Part shown: positions 28,106-38,958 of the stretch, one piece after another | Numbering within the stretch: the first letter of the stretch is position 1 | How the letters are laid out: every line of letters begins with the position of its first letter | DNA from: Caldanaerobius fijiensis DSM 17918 | GTDB taxonomy: Bacteria; Bacillota; Thermoanaerobacteria; Thermoanaerobacterales; Caldanaerobiaceae | DNA length: 57,030 bases | Direction: 5' to 3' | Assembly: GCF_900129075.1 (NCBI RefSeq) | Contig: NZ_FQVH01000017.1 | Span: 1-57,030 of the forward strand | Translations under genes and position numbers: made by a program | The notes under the pieces: generated by a model | Databases searched by the model: none | What the model saw: the letters and a program-made list of their open reading frames with translations, nothing else | What the model was told of the DNA's origin: nothing

Positions 28106-29062
28106 ATGTTAGATTTTAATGACAGTATAAAATTTGATGAGAAAGAAAATGACCTTTTAACCGTAGGTGAAATGTTGGTAGATATGATTTCAGCTGATTA
28201 TAGTGAAGATTTTGAATGTGACACATACAATAAATTTTTTGGCGGTTCTCCGGCAAATATCGCTATGAATGCCAGGAGGTTAGGGATAAAGTCAATAATT
28301 GCTTCAGCAGTGGGGAAAGATGGATTGGGTGACTTCTTAATAAAACGCCTGGAGCAATGTGGAATTGATACCAGCTATATAAATAGAGTTGACTGTTCTA
28401 CGAGCATGGTATTGGTCACCAAGAGTAAAAGCAGTCCTACGCCTATTTTTTATAGGGCAGCGGATTATAACATAGTGTATTCGAAGCAGCTTGAGCAAGC
28501 GGTACAAAACTCTAAAATAGTGCACTTCTCAAGCTGGCCTATTTCAAGAAAACCAGCAAGGGATACTATAGAAGCGATAATAGAAGAAGCTAGAAGGAAT
28601 AAGGTATTGTTATGCTATGACCCAAACTATCATCCGATGATCTGGGAAAAGGGCCATGATGGATTAAGCTATATAAAATCCATTATAGGCAAGGTTGACA
28701 TAGTGAAGCCATCAGAGGATGATGCCAGGAGGATATTTGGCGAGGATACTCCGGAGAACCAGCTTAACAAGTTTTTAGGTCTGGGAGCTAAGTTAGTAAT
28801 AATGACGCTGGGCAAAAATGGAGCTATAGTATCCAATGGCAGGGAAACAAAGAAATTCAATACGCTGGCCACTGAGGTAGTTGATACCACAGGGGCAGGT
28901 GATGCTTTCTGGTCCGGTTTTTACAGTGGCCTGATAAAAGGCTATACGCTGGAAAAGTCCCTTAAGCTGGGCTTTGCGGTAAGTGCTTATAAATTGAGAT
29001 ACACAGGAGCCGTTGTCGAATTGCCAAATTTAGAAGAGATAAAAATCCTGTTTGGTATATAG
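28106..29062 (+). CDS. PfkB-family sugar kinase, probable fructokinase
   Basis: 318 residues from ATG 28106 (GGAGG 5 bases upstream). It has the ribokinase-family signatures: LTVGEMLVDMI, the FFGGSPANIAMNARRLG sugar-binding region and DTTGAGDAFWSGF with the catalytic Asp. It phosphorylates the fructose made by the preceding GH32 to fructose-6-phosphate, inferred by context and family. Its 3' end is followed 10 bases later by the GT4 gene. Alternative: a different ketose kinase. Confidence 0.9.
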   Translation: MLDFNDSIKFDEKENDLLTVGEMLVDMISADYSEDFECDTYNKFFGGSPANIAMNARRLGIKSIIASAVGKDGLGDFLIKRLEQCGIDTSYINRVDCSTSMVLVTKSKSSPTPIFYRAADYNIVYSKQLEQAVQNSKIVHFSSWPISRKPARDTIEAIIEEARRNKVLLCYDPNYHPMIWEKGHDGLSYIKSIIGKVDIVKPSEDDARRIFGEDTPENQLNKFLGLGAKLVIMTLGKNGAIVSNGRETKKFNTLATEVVDTTGAGDAFWSGFYSGLIKGYTLEKSLKLGFAVSAYKLRYTGAVVELPNLEEIKILFGI

Positions 29063-29072
29063 GAGGCAGATT

Positions 29073-30545
29073 ATGCATATAGCGTTTTTTAATCCACAGG
29101 GGAACTTTGACAGGAAAGATTCTCACTGGACTGAACATCCGGATTTTGGGGGGCAGCTGGTTTATGTTAAGGAGGTTGCTATTGCTATAGCAAAGCAGGG
29201 ACACAGGGTAGATATAATAACGAGAAAAATTGACGATCCCGATTGGCCTGAATTTAAAGAAACCTTAGACCATTACGATGGAATAGAAAATATAAACATA
29301 ATACGGATACCCTGCGGTCCTGCAAGTTTTTTGCCGAAGGAACAGCTATGGCAGTATCTTAATGAATGGGTAGACAATATATTGCTGTATTACAGAAATG
29401 AAGGGAGCATGCCTGATTTTGTAACAACCCATTATGGCGATGGAGGAATTGCCGGAGCATTATTTAAAGAAAAAACAGGAATACCTTTCTCTTTTACAGC
29501 TCATTCTTTAGGTGCCCAGAAAATGGATAAGTTGAAGGTAACCCCGGTAAATTTTGATGAAATGGAAAATAAATATAGGTTTTCTAAAAGGATATTAGCA
29601 GAGAGAACTGCTATGTTAAATTCTTCGATAATATATGTGTCTACAAGCCAGGAAATGGATGAACAGTATGTTCATCCATTGTATAAAGGAGCGGGAGATG
29701 TGAACAACCCGGAAAAGTTCAGAGTAGTTCCACCAGGGGTCAATACAAAGATCTTTAGTGCTTGCGGAGAAAATCCTGAAGAAGACCGTGTGAGAAACTA
29801 TGTAAAGGCTATGTTTGAGCGGGATTTAGATGAAGGCAGAAGAGGGCTTCCTGCAATAGTAGTATCCAGCAGATTAGATCCTAAGAAAAATCATGTGGCA
29901 TTGGTAAAGGCATATGCTGAAAGCAAAGAACTACAGGGAAGGGCCAATTTAGTAATTACTTTGAGAGGTATAGAAAATGCTTTTGCGGATTATTCAAAAG
30001 CAACAGAAGAGGAAAAAAAGATATTGGATGAGATAATGGCTATCATAAGAGAAAATGACTTGATGGGCAAGGTATCAATGTTCAGTATAAATGGCCAAGA
30101 TCAACTTGCTGCTTGTTATAGAGAATTGGCAAGAAGAAGATCCGTATTCTGCTTAACAGCGGTATATGAACCCTTTGGATTGGCGCCTATAGAGGCTATG
30201 AGCTGTGGACTTCCGGCGGTGGTCACGAAATATGGCGGGCCCAGTGATGTACTCTACGAAAACGGAAAGAGATATGGTGTGCTTATAGATGTGTTTGATT
30301 TAAAGGATATAGCAAGAGGACTGGTTGAGGCCTTTGATAATTATGAATATTATAAAAAGCAGGGTATGCATAGAGTGGCAAGCAAATATACATGGGATGC
30401 TACTGCTAATGGGTATTTAGATGCGATAGTTAACATGGATAAAAATGATTTTAGTTCAAACGTGGAAGTGCCCTATTGGTTTAAAAACAATGATTTAGAG
30501 GATAATTCTATAAGTTGGCTGAGAAAAAATTATTTTGGCAGGTGA
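29073..30545 (+). CDS. GT4 glycosyltransferase, sucrose-phosphate synthase/sucrose-synthase-like
   Basis: 490 residues from ATG 29073 (AGGAGG upstream). The start HIAFFNPQGNFDRKDSHW and HPDFGGQLVYVKEVAIAIAKQGH match the SPS/sucrose synthase group of GT4. The C-terminal Rossmann domain has VVSSRLDPKKNH and EPFGLAPIEAMSCGLPAV (the E-x7-E motif that binds the nucleotide sugar). No phosphatase domain is present. Standing between fructokinase and a GalT-family gene inside an import operon, it is more likely catabolic than biosynthetic: sucrose plus NDP giving NDP-glucose plus fructose. That direction is inference. It could also be a bona fide SPS. Confidence 0.78.
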   Translation: MHIAFFNPQGNFDRKDSHWTEHPDFGGQLVYVKEVAIAIAKQGHRVDIITRKIDDPDWPEFKETLDHYDGIENINIIRIPCGPASFLPKEQLWQYLNEWVDNILLYYRNEGSMPDFVTTHYGDGGIAGALFKEKTGIPFSFTAHSLGAQKMDKLKVTPVNFDEMENKYRFSKRILAERTAMLNSSIIYVSTSQEMDEQYVHPLYKGAGDVNNPEKFRVVPPGVNTKIFSACGENPEEDRVRNYVKAMFERDLDEGRRGLPAIVVSSRLDPKKNHVALVKAYAESKELQGRANLVITLRGIENAFADYSKATEEEKKILDEIMAIIRENDLMGKVSMFSINGQDQLAACYRELARRRSVFCLTAVYEPFGLAPIEAMSCGLPAVVTKYGGPSDVLYENGKRYGVLIDVFDLKDIARGLVEAFDNYEYYKKQGMHRVASKYTWDATANGYLDAIVNMDKNDFSSNVEVPYWFKNNDLEDNSISWLRKNYFGR

Positions 30546-30552
30546 TAGATAT

Positions 30553-31533
30553 ATGCCAGAGATACGACAAGACCCCTTTACAGATAAAATGGTAATTATA
30601 GCCAAAGAAAGAGAGAAAAGACCTTTAGATTTAAAAGACATGAATAGCAAAGAAAATAGCATTTCAAGTCATAGCGAGAAATGTCCCTTTTGTATTGGTA
30701 ATGAGCATATCACTCCAACGGAGGTAGGAAGAATTGAAAGAGATGGTGAATGGAAGGTTAGGGTGGTTCCTAATAAATTTCCAATACTTTCTCCAGATGA
30801 ATCTATAATGGATAAATCTGATTTTTACCGCTGCAGTTCTGGTTATGGCTTTCACGAAGTGATTATTGAAACCATGAGGCACGATGGAAGTTTCTTCAAT
30901 ATGAGCCTTCAGGAATTTAATGATTATCTTCAAATGCTCGTGGAGAGGTATCATGCGTTAAAGAAGAGCGAGAAGGTAAAGTATATAAGTATATATAAAA
31001 ATTACTTAAAAAATGCAGGAGCTTCTTTAGAACATCCTCATAGCCAGATATTAACAATGCCTATCGTGCCGCCAGATATATCAAGGGAAATGGATAATGC
31101 TAAAAAATACTATAGGGAAAAAGGTCATTCCCTTCATGATATGATAATGAGCTATGAACGAGAAAAAAATGAGAGATTTATACATGAAAGTACCAATTTT
31201 ATGATCATTGCTCCATATGCCTCCATGTACAATAACGAAATTGAAATAATAAATAAAGACAATGGTAAATTTGAGGAAATGGGTTCAAAGAAAATAGAAG
31301 AGCTAGCAGCTTTGCTTAAGAAGCTTTTTCAAAGGATGTATGCAGTATTGGGTGAATTCCCTTTCAATATGTTTTTTCATACTCATGCTGTTGATGAAAA
31401 GGCGACAGAATATTATAAGTGGCATATTCATGTGACTCCCAGAATGTCTTATCAGGCAGGTTTTGAACTGGCTACAGGTGTATTCGTAAATGCTGTTGCC
31501 CCGGAGAGTGTAGCCCAGATGCTAAAATGGTAA
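30553..31533 (+). CDS. galT: GalT-family nucleotidylyltransferase
   Basis: 326 residues from ATG 30553. It has the GalT/HIT-superfamily features: zinc-type CPFCIGNE near the N-terminus, the active-site HPHSQ that carries the nucleotide, and a C-terminal FFHTHAVDEKATEYYKWHIHVTPR. Classical GalT swaps UMP between UDP-glucose and galactose-1-phosphate. No galactokinase or epimerase is in the window, and members of this family can also act as NDP-glucose phosphorylases. In this operon it may recover glucose-1-phosphate from NDP-glucose; activity is inferred. Confidence 0.85.
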   Translation: MPEIRQDPFTDKMVIIAKEREKRPLDLKDMNSKENSISSHSEKCPFCIGNEHITPTEVGRIERDGEWKVRVVPNKFPILSPDESIMDKSDFYRCSSGYGFHEVIIETMRHDGSFFNMSLQEFNDYLQMLVERYHALKKSEKVKYISIYKNYLKNAGASLEHPHSQILTMPIVPPDISREMDNAKKYYREKGHSLHDMIMSYEREKNERFIHESTNFMIIAPYASMYNNEIEIINKDNGKFEEMGSKKIEELAALLKKLFQRMYAVLGEFPFNMFFHTHAVDEKATEYYKWHIHVTPRMSYQAGFELATGVFVNAVAPESVAQMLKW

Positions 31534-31741
31534 AACACTGATGTATGATATAACGTCTTTTTATAAATCCTGATATAGATAAATGCCTTATGTTGAATTA
31601 TAATAAATATATGTACTTATTTTTGCATATCTAAGCGGCAAGAAATGCCAGGTCAGCTTTTTTGAATGGTTACAGTATTTGTACAATAAAAACCGTGATG
31701 ATGTGAGAAAACCAAAGAATATGAGAGGGGAGGTGCTTTAA

Positions 31742-32719
31742 ATAGCGACTATTAAGGATGTAGCGAAAAAGGCCGGTGTTACTGTTACAACAGTGTCAAG
31801 GGTTTTAAACAATAGGGGCTATATAAGTGAGGCTACGAGGAAAAAGGTTTATAAAGCTATGGAGGAGTTGAACTATCAACCCAATGAGCTGGCCAGGTCA
31901 TTATATAGGAGAAAATCAAATTTAATAGGGGTATTGATACCAAGTGTATCTCACCCATTTTTTGGCCAGCTCACTTATTATATAGAATATTACGCTCATG
32001 AAGCCGGTTATAAGATATTACTATGCAATTCGGGACAGGACAGTGTAAAAGAGAAGGAATATATAGACATGTTAAAAAGGCACCAGGTAGATGGTATAAT
32101 CATGGGAAGCCATACCCTTGATGTGGAACAATACGCAAATATTAATTTACCGATAGTTGCCATAGACAGACACCTTTCTGACGATATACCGTATATTTCA
32201 TCAGATAACTATCATGGAGGTGTTTTGGCTACTGAGCTTTTACTGAAAAAAGGCTGCAAGAAGGTTGCACACATAAGTGGACCGTTAATATTGAATACTC
32301 CAGCAAATAATCGCTATAAGGCTTTCAAAGATGTGGTGACAAAAGAAAATGTTGAGCATTTTGTAGTTGAAACTAAGCTAAATAAATTTGAAATCGATGA
32401 ATATATAAGATTAGGGACAGAGCTATTGGAAGCACATCCGGATATTGATGGGATATTTGCTAGCAGCGACATGATTGCGGCAGCTATAATTAATGTGGCG
32501 AGGATTTTAAATAAAAAAATTCCAGAAGAACTAAAGGTTGTAGGCTATGACGACATAGAACTTGCAGCTCTTATAGTTCCTCCACTGACCACCATAAGAC
32601 AGCCTATTAAGGAAATAGCAAAAAAGGCTATTGAATTAATTTTAGATCAGGTAGACGGGAAAAAAGTAGCGACAGAAAATATTTTACCGATAACCCTGAT
32701 AGAAAGGGAGACGACATAA
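31742..32719 (+). CDS. LacI-family transcriptional regulator, apparent AUA start
   Basis: 325 residues. The family-standard N-terminus IATIKDVAKKAGVTVTTVSRVLNN begins at ATA 31742, immediately preceded by an in-frame TAA (31739-31741) and by GGGGAGGTG (31727-31735), 6 bases away. No ATG, GTG or TTG lies before residue 18, and GTG 31793 would remove the first helices of the HTH. So translation probably starts at AUA. The rest is a periplasmic-binding-like effector domain (LIGVLIPSVSHPFFGQLTYYIE, GIFASSDMIAAA, VGYDDIELAAL). It lies downstream of the sugar operon and probably represses it through the AAACGGTTGA sites. Confidence 0.88.
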   Translation: MATIKDVAKKAGVTVTTVSRVLNNRGYISEATRKKVYKAMEELNYQPNELARSLYRRKSNLIGVLIPSVSHPFFGQLTYYIEYYAHEAGYKILLCNSGQDSVKEKEYIDMLKRHQVDGIIMGSHTLDVEQYANINLPIVAIDRHLSDDIPYISSDNYHGGVLATELLLKKGCKKVAHISGPLILNTPANNRYKAFKDVVTKENVEHFVVETKLNKFEIDEYIRLGTELLEAHPDIDGIFASSDMIAAAIINVARILNKKIPEELKVVGYDDIELAALIVPPLTTIRQPIKEIAKKAIELILDQVDGKKVATENILPITLIERETT

Positions 32720-32721
32720 TA

Positions 32722-32776
32722 ACCTGATTGGGGCTATTCCTTGGGGGAGGAAAGCCTCCCCACACAGGTTTTCATT
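32722..32776 (+). terminator. Terminator between the LacI gene and the symporter
   Basis: TGGGGGAGG pairs with CCTCCCCA around AAAG (32742-32762), with an outer AACCTG/CAGGTT stem and TTTTC after it. The two flanking genes converge here. Confidence 0.75.
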
Positions 32777-32781
32777 TATTC

Positions 32782-34260
32782 TTACAATTCTTCTGCCACG
32801 CCTTTGACGAAGGATTTATGGGCGTCGGGCACATCCTGCGTCAAAAGGCTGACTGTAGGTACGGCAATCATGGATACGGCCATGGATATAGCGCCCAGCT
32901 GCGGTGCCATTCCGGCATTGAATTTAAATACCAATGCCAGTATTACTGATGTGGCAAAGCCAGATATAAATCCTGCAAAAGCACCGGATCTGGTGGTGCG
33001 TTTCCAGTACAGGCCGTAAAAGTATGGAGCCAGGAATGATCCCGACACGGTACCCCAAGAAAATGACATCAGTGATAGTATTACCGTTTGTCGATTTGTG
33101 GCTATGACAACTGATGCGATGATAAAGATAAGGCACAATAACCTCATTATCAGGGTTTCTGTGCTATTTTTTATGCCAGGTTTGATTTCTCGCAGCAGGT
33201 CCATAGAGATGGCAGAACTGGATACCAGGACCAATGATGCTAGAGTCGACATAGATGCTGACAGGATTAATATGGCCAATAATCCTAAGAGCCAGTCGGG
33301 AAAAGCTTTCATGGCTACAATAGGCATGATCATATCCATATCGGGTTTGCCTGTAGCAGCGTTTATTGGTATCTGATTATTGAGGAACAGTCTGCCAAAC
33401 GCTCCGATAAAATAGGCGCCTCCTGCTACGATTAATGCAAATGCTGTTGATATGATGGTAGCCCGTTTGACAGCTTCATCGTCTTTTATGGTATAGAATT
33501 TGTGTATCATCTGAGGTAGTCCCCAGCTGCCTATACTGGTGAGTATTACTAATGACATAAGGGCAGAAAAACCTCCTGGTCCAACAGGTGCTACAAGTCT
33601 GCTATCTATATGAGCCAATTTCTCAAGGCCTGAGGACAGGCCGCCTACATGGGGGTTAAGCAATACAAATGCGACCATGACTATGGTGCCCATAAGCATT
33701 ATAATGCCCTGGACAAAATCGTTAGTGGCGGTGGCCACATATCCGCCAAGCGTCAGGTATACAGCCGTCAACAATGCCATTGCCAGTATGCCGTATGTGA
33801 ACGGGACATGAAATACTGCCTCAAAAAGGTATGTTAAGCCCTGATAGACCGATGCAGAATATGGCACAAGGAATATAAATATTATCAGCGCAGAGAGAAT
33901 CTTTAAGGTTTTGCTGCCATATCTCTTTTCAAAAAACTCGGGCATTGTAGATATGTTTAATCTGTGGGTTACTTCACGGGTTTTTTTGGCCAGGACAAGC
34001 CATGCGGCAAGGCTCCCCAGCAACGCATTTCCTATGCCTATCCATATAGCAGATAAACCAAATCCCCAGCCTATTCTACCCGCGTAGCCTATGAAAATAA
34101 CTGCAGAGAAATAGGTCGTGCCGTAAGCGAAAGCGGACATCCATGGTCCTATCTTACGTCCGCCCAGGAAAAAGTCATTCACAGAAGAGATCTTCCTCAT
34201 GCTGATTAACCCTATAACCAGCATAATGAGAAAGTATGCAGCAATAAATACATATTTCAT
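32782..34260 (-). CDS. Sodium:solute symporter family transporter
   Basis: 492 residues with about 13 membrane helices. It begins LIMLVIGLISMRKISSVNDFFLGGRKIGPWMSAFAYGTTYFSAVIFIGYAGRIG, the SSS N-terminal signature, and later RLNISTMPEFFEKRYG and VPYSASVYQGLTYLFEAVF. The family imports solutes such as proline, pantothenate or sugars with sodium. Substrate cannot be assigned. The start has GGGAGGACGG upstream; that site is one of two repeats. It converges on the LacI gene and diverges from the ROK kinase. Confidence 0.88.
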   Translation of the reverse strand: MKYVFIAAYFLIMLVIGLISMRKISSVNDFFLGGRKIGPWMSAFAYGTTYFSAVIFIGYAGRIGWGFGLSAIWIGIGNALLGSLAAWLVLAKKTREVTHRLNISTMPEFFEKRYGSKTLKILSALIIFIFLVPYSASVYQGLTYLFEAVFHVPFTYGILAMALLTAVYLTLGGYVATATNDFVQGIIMLMGTIVMVAFVLLNPHVGGLSSGLEKLAHIDSRLVAPVGPGGFSALMSLVILTSIGSWGLPQMIHKFYTIKDDEAVKRATIISTAFALIVAGGAYFIGAFGRLFLNNQIPINAATGKPDMDMIMPIVAMKAFPDWLLGLLAILILSASMSTLASLVLVSSSAISMDLLREIKPGIKNSTETLIMRLLCLIFIIASVVIATNRQTVILSLMSFSWGTVSGSFLAPYFYGLYWKRTTRSGAFAGFISGFATSVILALVFKFNAGMAPQLGAISMAVSMIAVPTVSLLTQDVPDAHKSFVKGVAEEL

Positions 34261-34265
34261 TTTTT

Positions 34266-34314
34266 ACCTACCGTCCTCCCATCCTAAAATTTTTTTATGA
34301 GAACCTACCGTCCT
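34266..34314 (-). repeat. Two copies of AGGACGGTAGGT in the symporter leader
   Basis: ACCTACCGTCCT occurs at 34266-34277 and 34303-34314, 37 bases apart. Read on the minus strand these are AGGACGGTAGGT. The copy nearest the gene includes the ribosome binding site. Could be a duplicated leader or RNA-level control site. The 253-base gap to the ROK gene holds no ORF. Confidence 0.5.
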
Positions 34315-34461
34315 ACCAGAAGCTACAGAAAATTATCACATCCTTTTTTTAAGATATAATGTGCATCTACAGCAAATGATGCTAATAATAAATAATATAT
34401 TCGACAAGAGATGTTAATATCCTTCTTCAGTATTGAGAAATTTCCAATAAACAAATTATGG

Positions 34462-34489
34462 TATAATGGAGATTGGAAAACGGTTAGTT
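34462..34489 (+). promoter_or_regulatory. -10 element and operator-like site before the ROK kinase
   Basis: TATAAT at 34462-34467 is followed by AAAACGGTTAG at about 34477-34487, close to the AAACGGTTGA repeats at 23249-23325. Placed at the expected transcription start, it would block initiation. A clear -35 was not found. Confidence 0.5.
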
Positions 34490-34513
34490 AATTATCAGAA
34501 AGGACTGATAATA

Positions 34514-35485
34514 ATGGCGGACAGGTATTACATAGGTATTGACATAGGTGGCACAAAATTGGCCGTGTGTATTGCAGATGGTAAGGGTAAGATTTTAGAC
34601 AAATTAAAAATGCCTTCAGAAGCCCATAAAGGCCCTGAGCAGATGATTGATAAGATGTTTTTGATGGCGGATGAACTTATGGGCAAGTACGGTATCAAGA
34701 GCCAGGATGTCGAGGCTTTTGGTATAAGCTGCGGTGGTCCACTGGATTCCAAAAGGGGCATTGTCATGTCGCCGCCCAATCTGCCGGGATGGGATAATGT
34801 GCATATAACGGAGATAATCCAGGAGCGCTATTCCAGGCCGGCATATCTCCAGAACGATGCCAACGCCTGTGCCCTGGCTGAATGGATGTATGGTGCAGGT
34901 CGAGGATATAAGAATGTCATATTTCTCACCTTCGGCACAGGCATGGGTGCGGGGCTGATACTGGACGGGCGGCTTTATTCCGGTACCAACGATATGGCAG
35001 GGGAGGTGGGCCATATAAGGTTGGCACCTTTCGGACCTGTGGGCTATGGAAAAGAAGGATCTTTCGAGGGATTTTGCAGCGGAGGTGGTATCGCCCAGAT
35101 CGCTGCGGCAGAGGTTTTGAAGAGAAGGCAGATGGGGATGGAAGTGGAATTTGCCAGGGGGTTAGAGCCTGAAGAGCTAACGGCTAAGATTGTAGGGGAG
35201 GCGGCGGACAAAGGTGATGAGGTAGCCATAGAGATTCTGCGCATATCTGCCAACTTTTTAGGTCTGGGGATATCTATCCTTATTGATATATTGAATCCTG
35301 AAGTGATTATCATAGGCAGCATATATGCCAGAAGTATTAAGTTTTTCAAAGACATTGTGGAGGAAGTTATCAAAAAAGAGGCTTTGCAGCGCTCTGCTAG
35401 TGTGTGCAAGGTGGTACCAGCGATGCTGGGAGAGCAGCTGGGTGATTACGCCAGTATAGCTGTGGCCATGAACAGAGGCAGATGA
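34514..35485 (+). CDS. ROK-family sugar kinase, zinc-motif variant
   Basis: 323 residues from ATG 34514. It has the ROK ATP site YIGIDIGGTKLAVC, then LQNDANACALAEW with the catalytic Asp and FLTFGTGMGAGLILDG. The usual CxCGxxGCxE zinc site after GHIRL is replaced by PFGPVGYGKEGSFEGFCSGG, with no Cys cluster. Candidate role: glucokinase for glucose freed from sucrose, supported by the shared operator-like site. The substrate is not settled. Confidence 0.87.
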   Translation: MADRYYIGIDIGGTKLAVCIADGKGKILDKLKMPSEAHKGPEQMIDKMFLMADELMGKYGIKSQDVEAFGISCGGPLDSKRGIVMSPPNLPGWDNVHITEIIQERYSRPAYLQNDANACALAEWMYGAGRGYKNVIFLTFGTGMGAGLILDGRLYSGTNDMAGEVGHIRLAPFGPVGYGKEGSFEGFCSGGGIAQIAAAEVLKRRQMGMEVEFARGLEPEELTAKIVGEAADKGDEVAIEILRISANFLGLGISILIDILNPEVIIIGSIYARSIKFFKDIVEEVIKKEALQRSASVCKVVPAMLGEQLGDYASIAVAMNRGR

Positions 35486-35548
35486 GCTTTTTACAAAAAA
35501 AGTAGAGAAGAAATCGATAACATATGTGAAAATTTCAAAAAAATTCAG

Positions 35549-35577
35549 TTGACATTTCGCTCCATTGCTGTTAGAAT
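35549..35577 (+). promoter_or_regulatory. Promoter of the ilv-leu operon
   Basis: TTGACA (35549-35554), 17 bases, TAGAAT (35572-35577). The T-box leader follows. Confidence 0.8.
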
Positions 35578-35589
35578 AACTAGTAATCA

Positions 35590-35880
35590 TTAAACACCTC
35601 AACGCATATCAATACATAAAAGCTATGAAGGAGACGGATATACACTTAAAAACTATAGAGAGCCGGGGTTGGTGGAAACCGGTGTTGCGGTGTATATCTA
35701 ACTCACTCTGGAGCTGCATGGCTGAAGTGGTAGTAGGTCATGCCGTGCGCCTGCGTTAAAAGGTAAGGTTTTAAAACCTGATGAGGCCCATGTCGTGAGG
35801 CATGGGTGGATTAGGGTGGTACCGCGAGCTTAACCCTCGCCCCTATACGACTGTATAGGGGACGGGGGTTTTTTAATACA
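35590..35880 (+). promoter_or_regulatory. T-box leader sensing tRNA-Leu
   Basis: The leader has the AGAGAGCCGG stem I start, the T-box sequence AGGGTGGTACCGCG (35813-35826) and a terminator. The specifier codon, set by comparison with B. subtilis glyQS (codon then A, then the strand pairing to the stem base), is CTC at 35702-35704, Leu. The TGGT bulge (35817-35820) has T to match discriminator A73. ATC nearby at 35696-35698 is less consistent with the structure. Uncharged tRNA-Leu would permit read-through. Confidence 0.92.
35832..35875 (+). terminator. Leu T-box terminator
   Basis: CCCCTATAC (35840-35848) pairs with GTATAGGGG (35853-35861) around GACT, extended by CCCTCG/ACGGGGG, then TTTTTT. 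Competes with the antiterminator around the T-box bulge. Confidence 0.88.
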
Positions 35881-35895
35881 CAAGGGGGTGATCTT

Positions 35896-37399
<1,504 letters not shown>

Positions 37400-37414
37400 T
37401 ATGGGGGGATTTTA

Positions 37415-38956
37415 ATGGGGGTCAGCGATGTAATCATATACGATACTACGCTGAGAGATGGAGAGCAAACACCTGGCGTAAATTTGAATGCCAAAGAGAA
37501 ACTGGAGATTGCCAAACAGTTAAAAAACTTAAATGTTGACATCATAGAAGCAGGATTTCCTATTGCGTCCAATGGAGATTTTGAAGCTGTGAAATTAATC
37601 GCGAATGAGGTAAAGGGCGTTGGAGTATCAGCTCTGGCCCGGGCATCCAGGGCTGACATCGATAGAGCATATGAAGCGCTCAAAGGCGCTGAACGCCCAA
37701 GAATACATGTGTTTATCGCTACATCAGATATTCACCTTAAATACAAGCTGAAGATGAGCAGGGAAGAAGCGCTGAATAAGGCTGTAGAAATGGTGGCCTA
37801 TGCCAAATCAAAGCTCCAGGATGTGCAGTTCTCTGCGGAGGATGCCACCAGAAGTGATTGGGATTATCTGGCGAAAGTTTATGAAAGCGTCATTGATGCA
37901 GGTGCTACTACCATAAATATACCGGATACAGTGGGATATACGACCCCCGGTGAATTTGCTCAGCTGATTGATTATCTGAAAACCCATGTGAAAAATATCG
38001 ATAAAGTCGCCATAAGCGTCCATTGCCACAATGACCTGGGTCTTGCTGTAGCCAATTCTCTTACTGCAGCGTTAAATGGGGTAAGGCAGATAGAGGTTAC
38101 CATAAACGGGCTTGGAGAAAGAGCTGGCAATGCCGCGCTGGAAGAAGTGGTGATGGCGTTAAATACGAGGAAGGATTATTACAAAAGAAATGTAAACATC
38201 AATACACAGCAGATATACAGGACCAGCAGGCTTGTAAGTACTTTGACAGGTATAAGCGTTCAGCCCAATAAAGCCATTGTAGGTGCCAACGCCTTTGCCC
38301 ATGAGGCTGGAATACACCAGCATGGGGTCTTGAGCGAGAGGAGCACCTATGAGATAATGACGCCTGAGTCTATAGGTTTAAGCCATAGCAGTATCGTGCT
38401 GGGCAAGCACTCGGGAAGACATGCCTTTGAGGCCAGGCTGAAGGAGCTGGGTTACAATTTAGATCCGGAGGCTATAAATAAGGCTTTTGAGCGCTTTAAA
38501 GACCTGGCGGACAAGAAAAAAACCGTGCTGGATCAGGATATCGAAGCTATTGTTGAAAATAAATCTATAAGTGTGCCGGAAATCTATCAGCTGGAGTTTG
38601 TGCAGATATCTTCAGGCTCTAATATAACGCCTACGGCGACGGTAGGTATAAAGCGAGAAAATGAAGTTGTTCAGGCAGCGGAATGCGGTGATGGACCGGT
38701 GGATGCGGTGTTTAAGGCTATAGAAAAGGCTGTGGGTCAGGAAGTAGAGCTGGAGGATTATTTCTTGAAATCTGTCACAGGCGGCAAGGACGCTTTAGGC
38801 GAAGTAACTGTGAAAATCAGTAAAAACGGGAAGGTGTTCCTTGGCCATGGCTTGAGCATAGACGTGATAGAGGCCAGCGCCAGGGCTTTTGTAAACGCTA
38901 TAAATCGAATGATGGTAGAACTTCCCGGCGATAAAAGCGATGGAGGTCGAGATTGA
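37415..38956 (+). CDS. leuA: 2-isopropylmalate synthase
   Basis: 513 residues, the long LeuA form with a C-terminal leucine-sensing domain. It has [15 protein letters not shown] with the metal-binding region, [14 protein letters not shown], and a regulatory tail ([33 protein letters not shown]). It commits 2-ketoisovalerate to leucine. Start ATG 37415 after GGGGGA. In Firmicutes, leucine inhibits it. Confidence 0.95.
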   Translation: MGVSDVIIYDTTLRDGEQTPGVNLNAKEKLEIAKQLKNLNVDIIEAGFPIASNGDFEAVKLIANEVKGVGVSALARASRADIDRAYEALKGAERPRIHVFIATSDIHLKYKLKMSREEALNKAVEMVAYAKSKLQDVQFSAEDATRSDWDYLAKVYESVIDAGATTINIPDTVGYTTPGEFAQLIDYLKTHVKNIDKVAISVHCHNDLGLAVANSLTAALNGVRQIEVTINGLGERAGNAALEEVVMALNTRKDYYKRNVNINTQQIYRTSRLVSTLTGISVQPNKAIVGANAFAHEAGIHQHGVLSERSTYEIMTPESIGLSHSSIVLGKHSGRHAFEARLKELGYNLDPEAINKAFERFKDLADKKKTVLDQDIEAIVENKSISVPEIYQLEFVQISSGSNITPTATVGIKRENEVVQAAECGDGPVDAVFKAIEKAVGQEVELEDYFLKSVTGGKDALGEVTVKISKNGKVFLGHGLSIDVIEASARAFVNAINRMMVELPGDKSDGGRD

Positions 38957-38958
38957 GA

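Noticed and set aside
29073-30545. Simple biosynthetic sucrose-phosphate synthase
   Set aside because: No phosphatase domain or gene is nearby, and it lies inside an import/cleavage operon; biosynthesis is still possible but less likely.
35696-35698. Ile (ATC) specifier codon in the T-box
   Set aside because: Comparison with the glyQS specifier loop places CTC (35702-35704) in the reading position, with A after it; Leu also fits the gene content.
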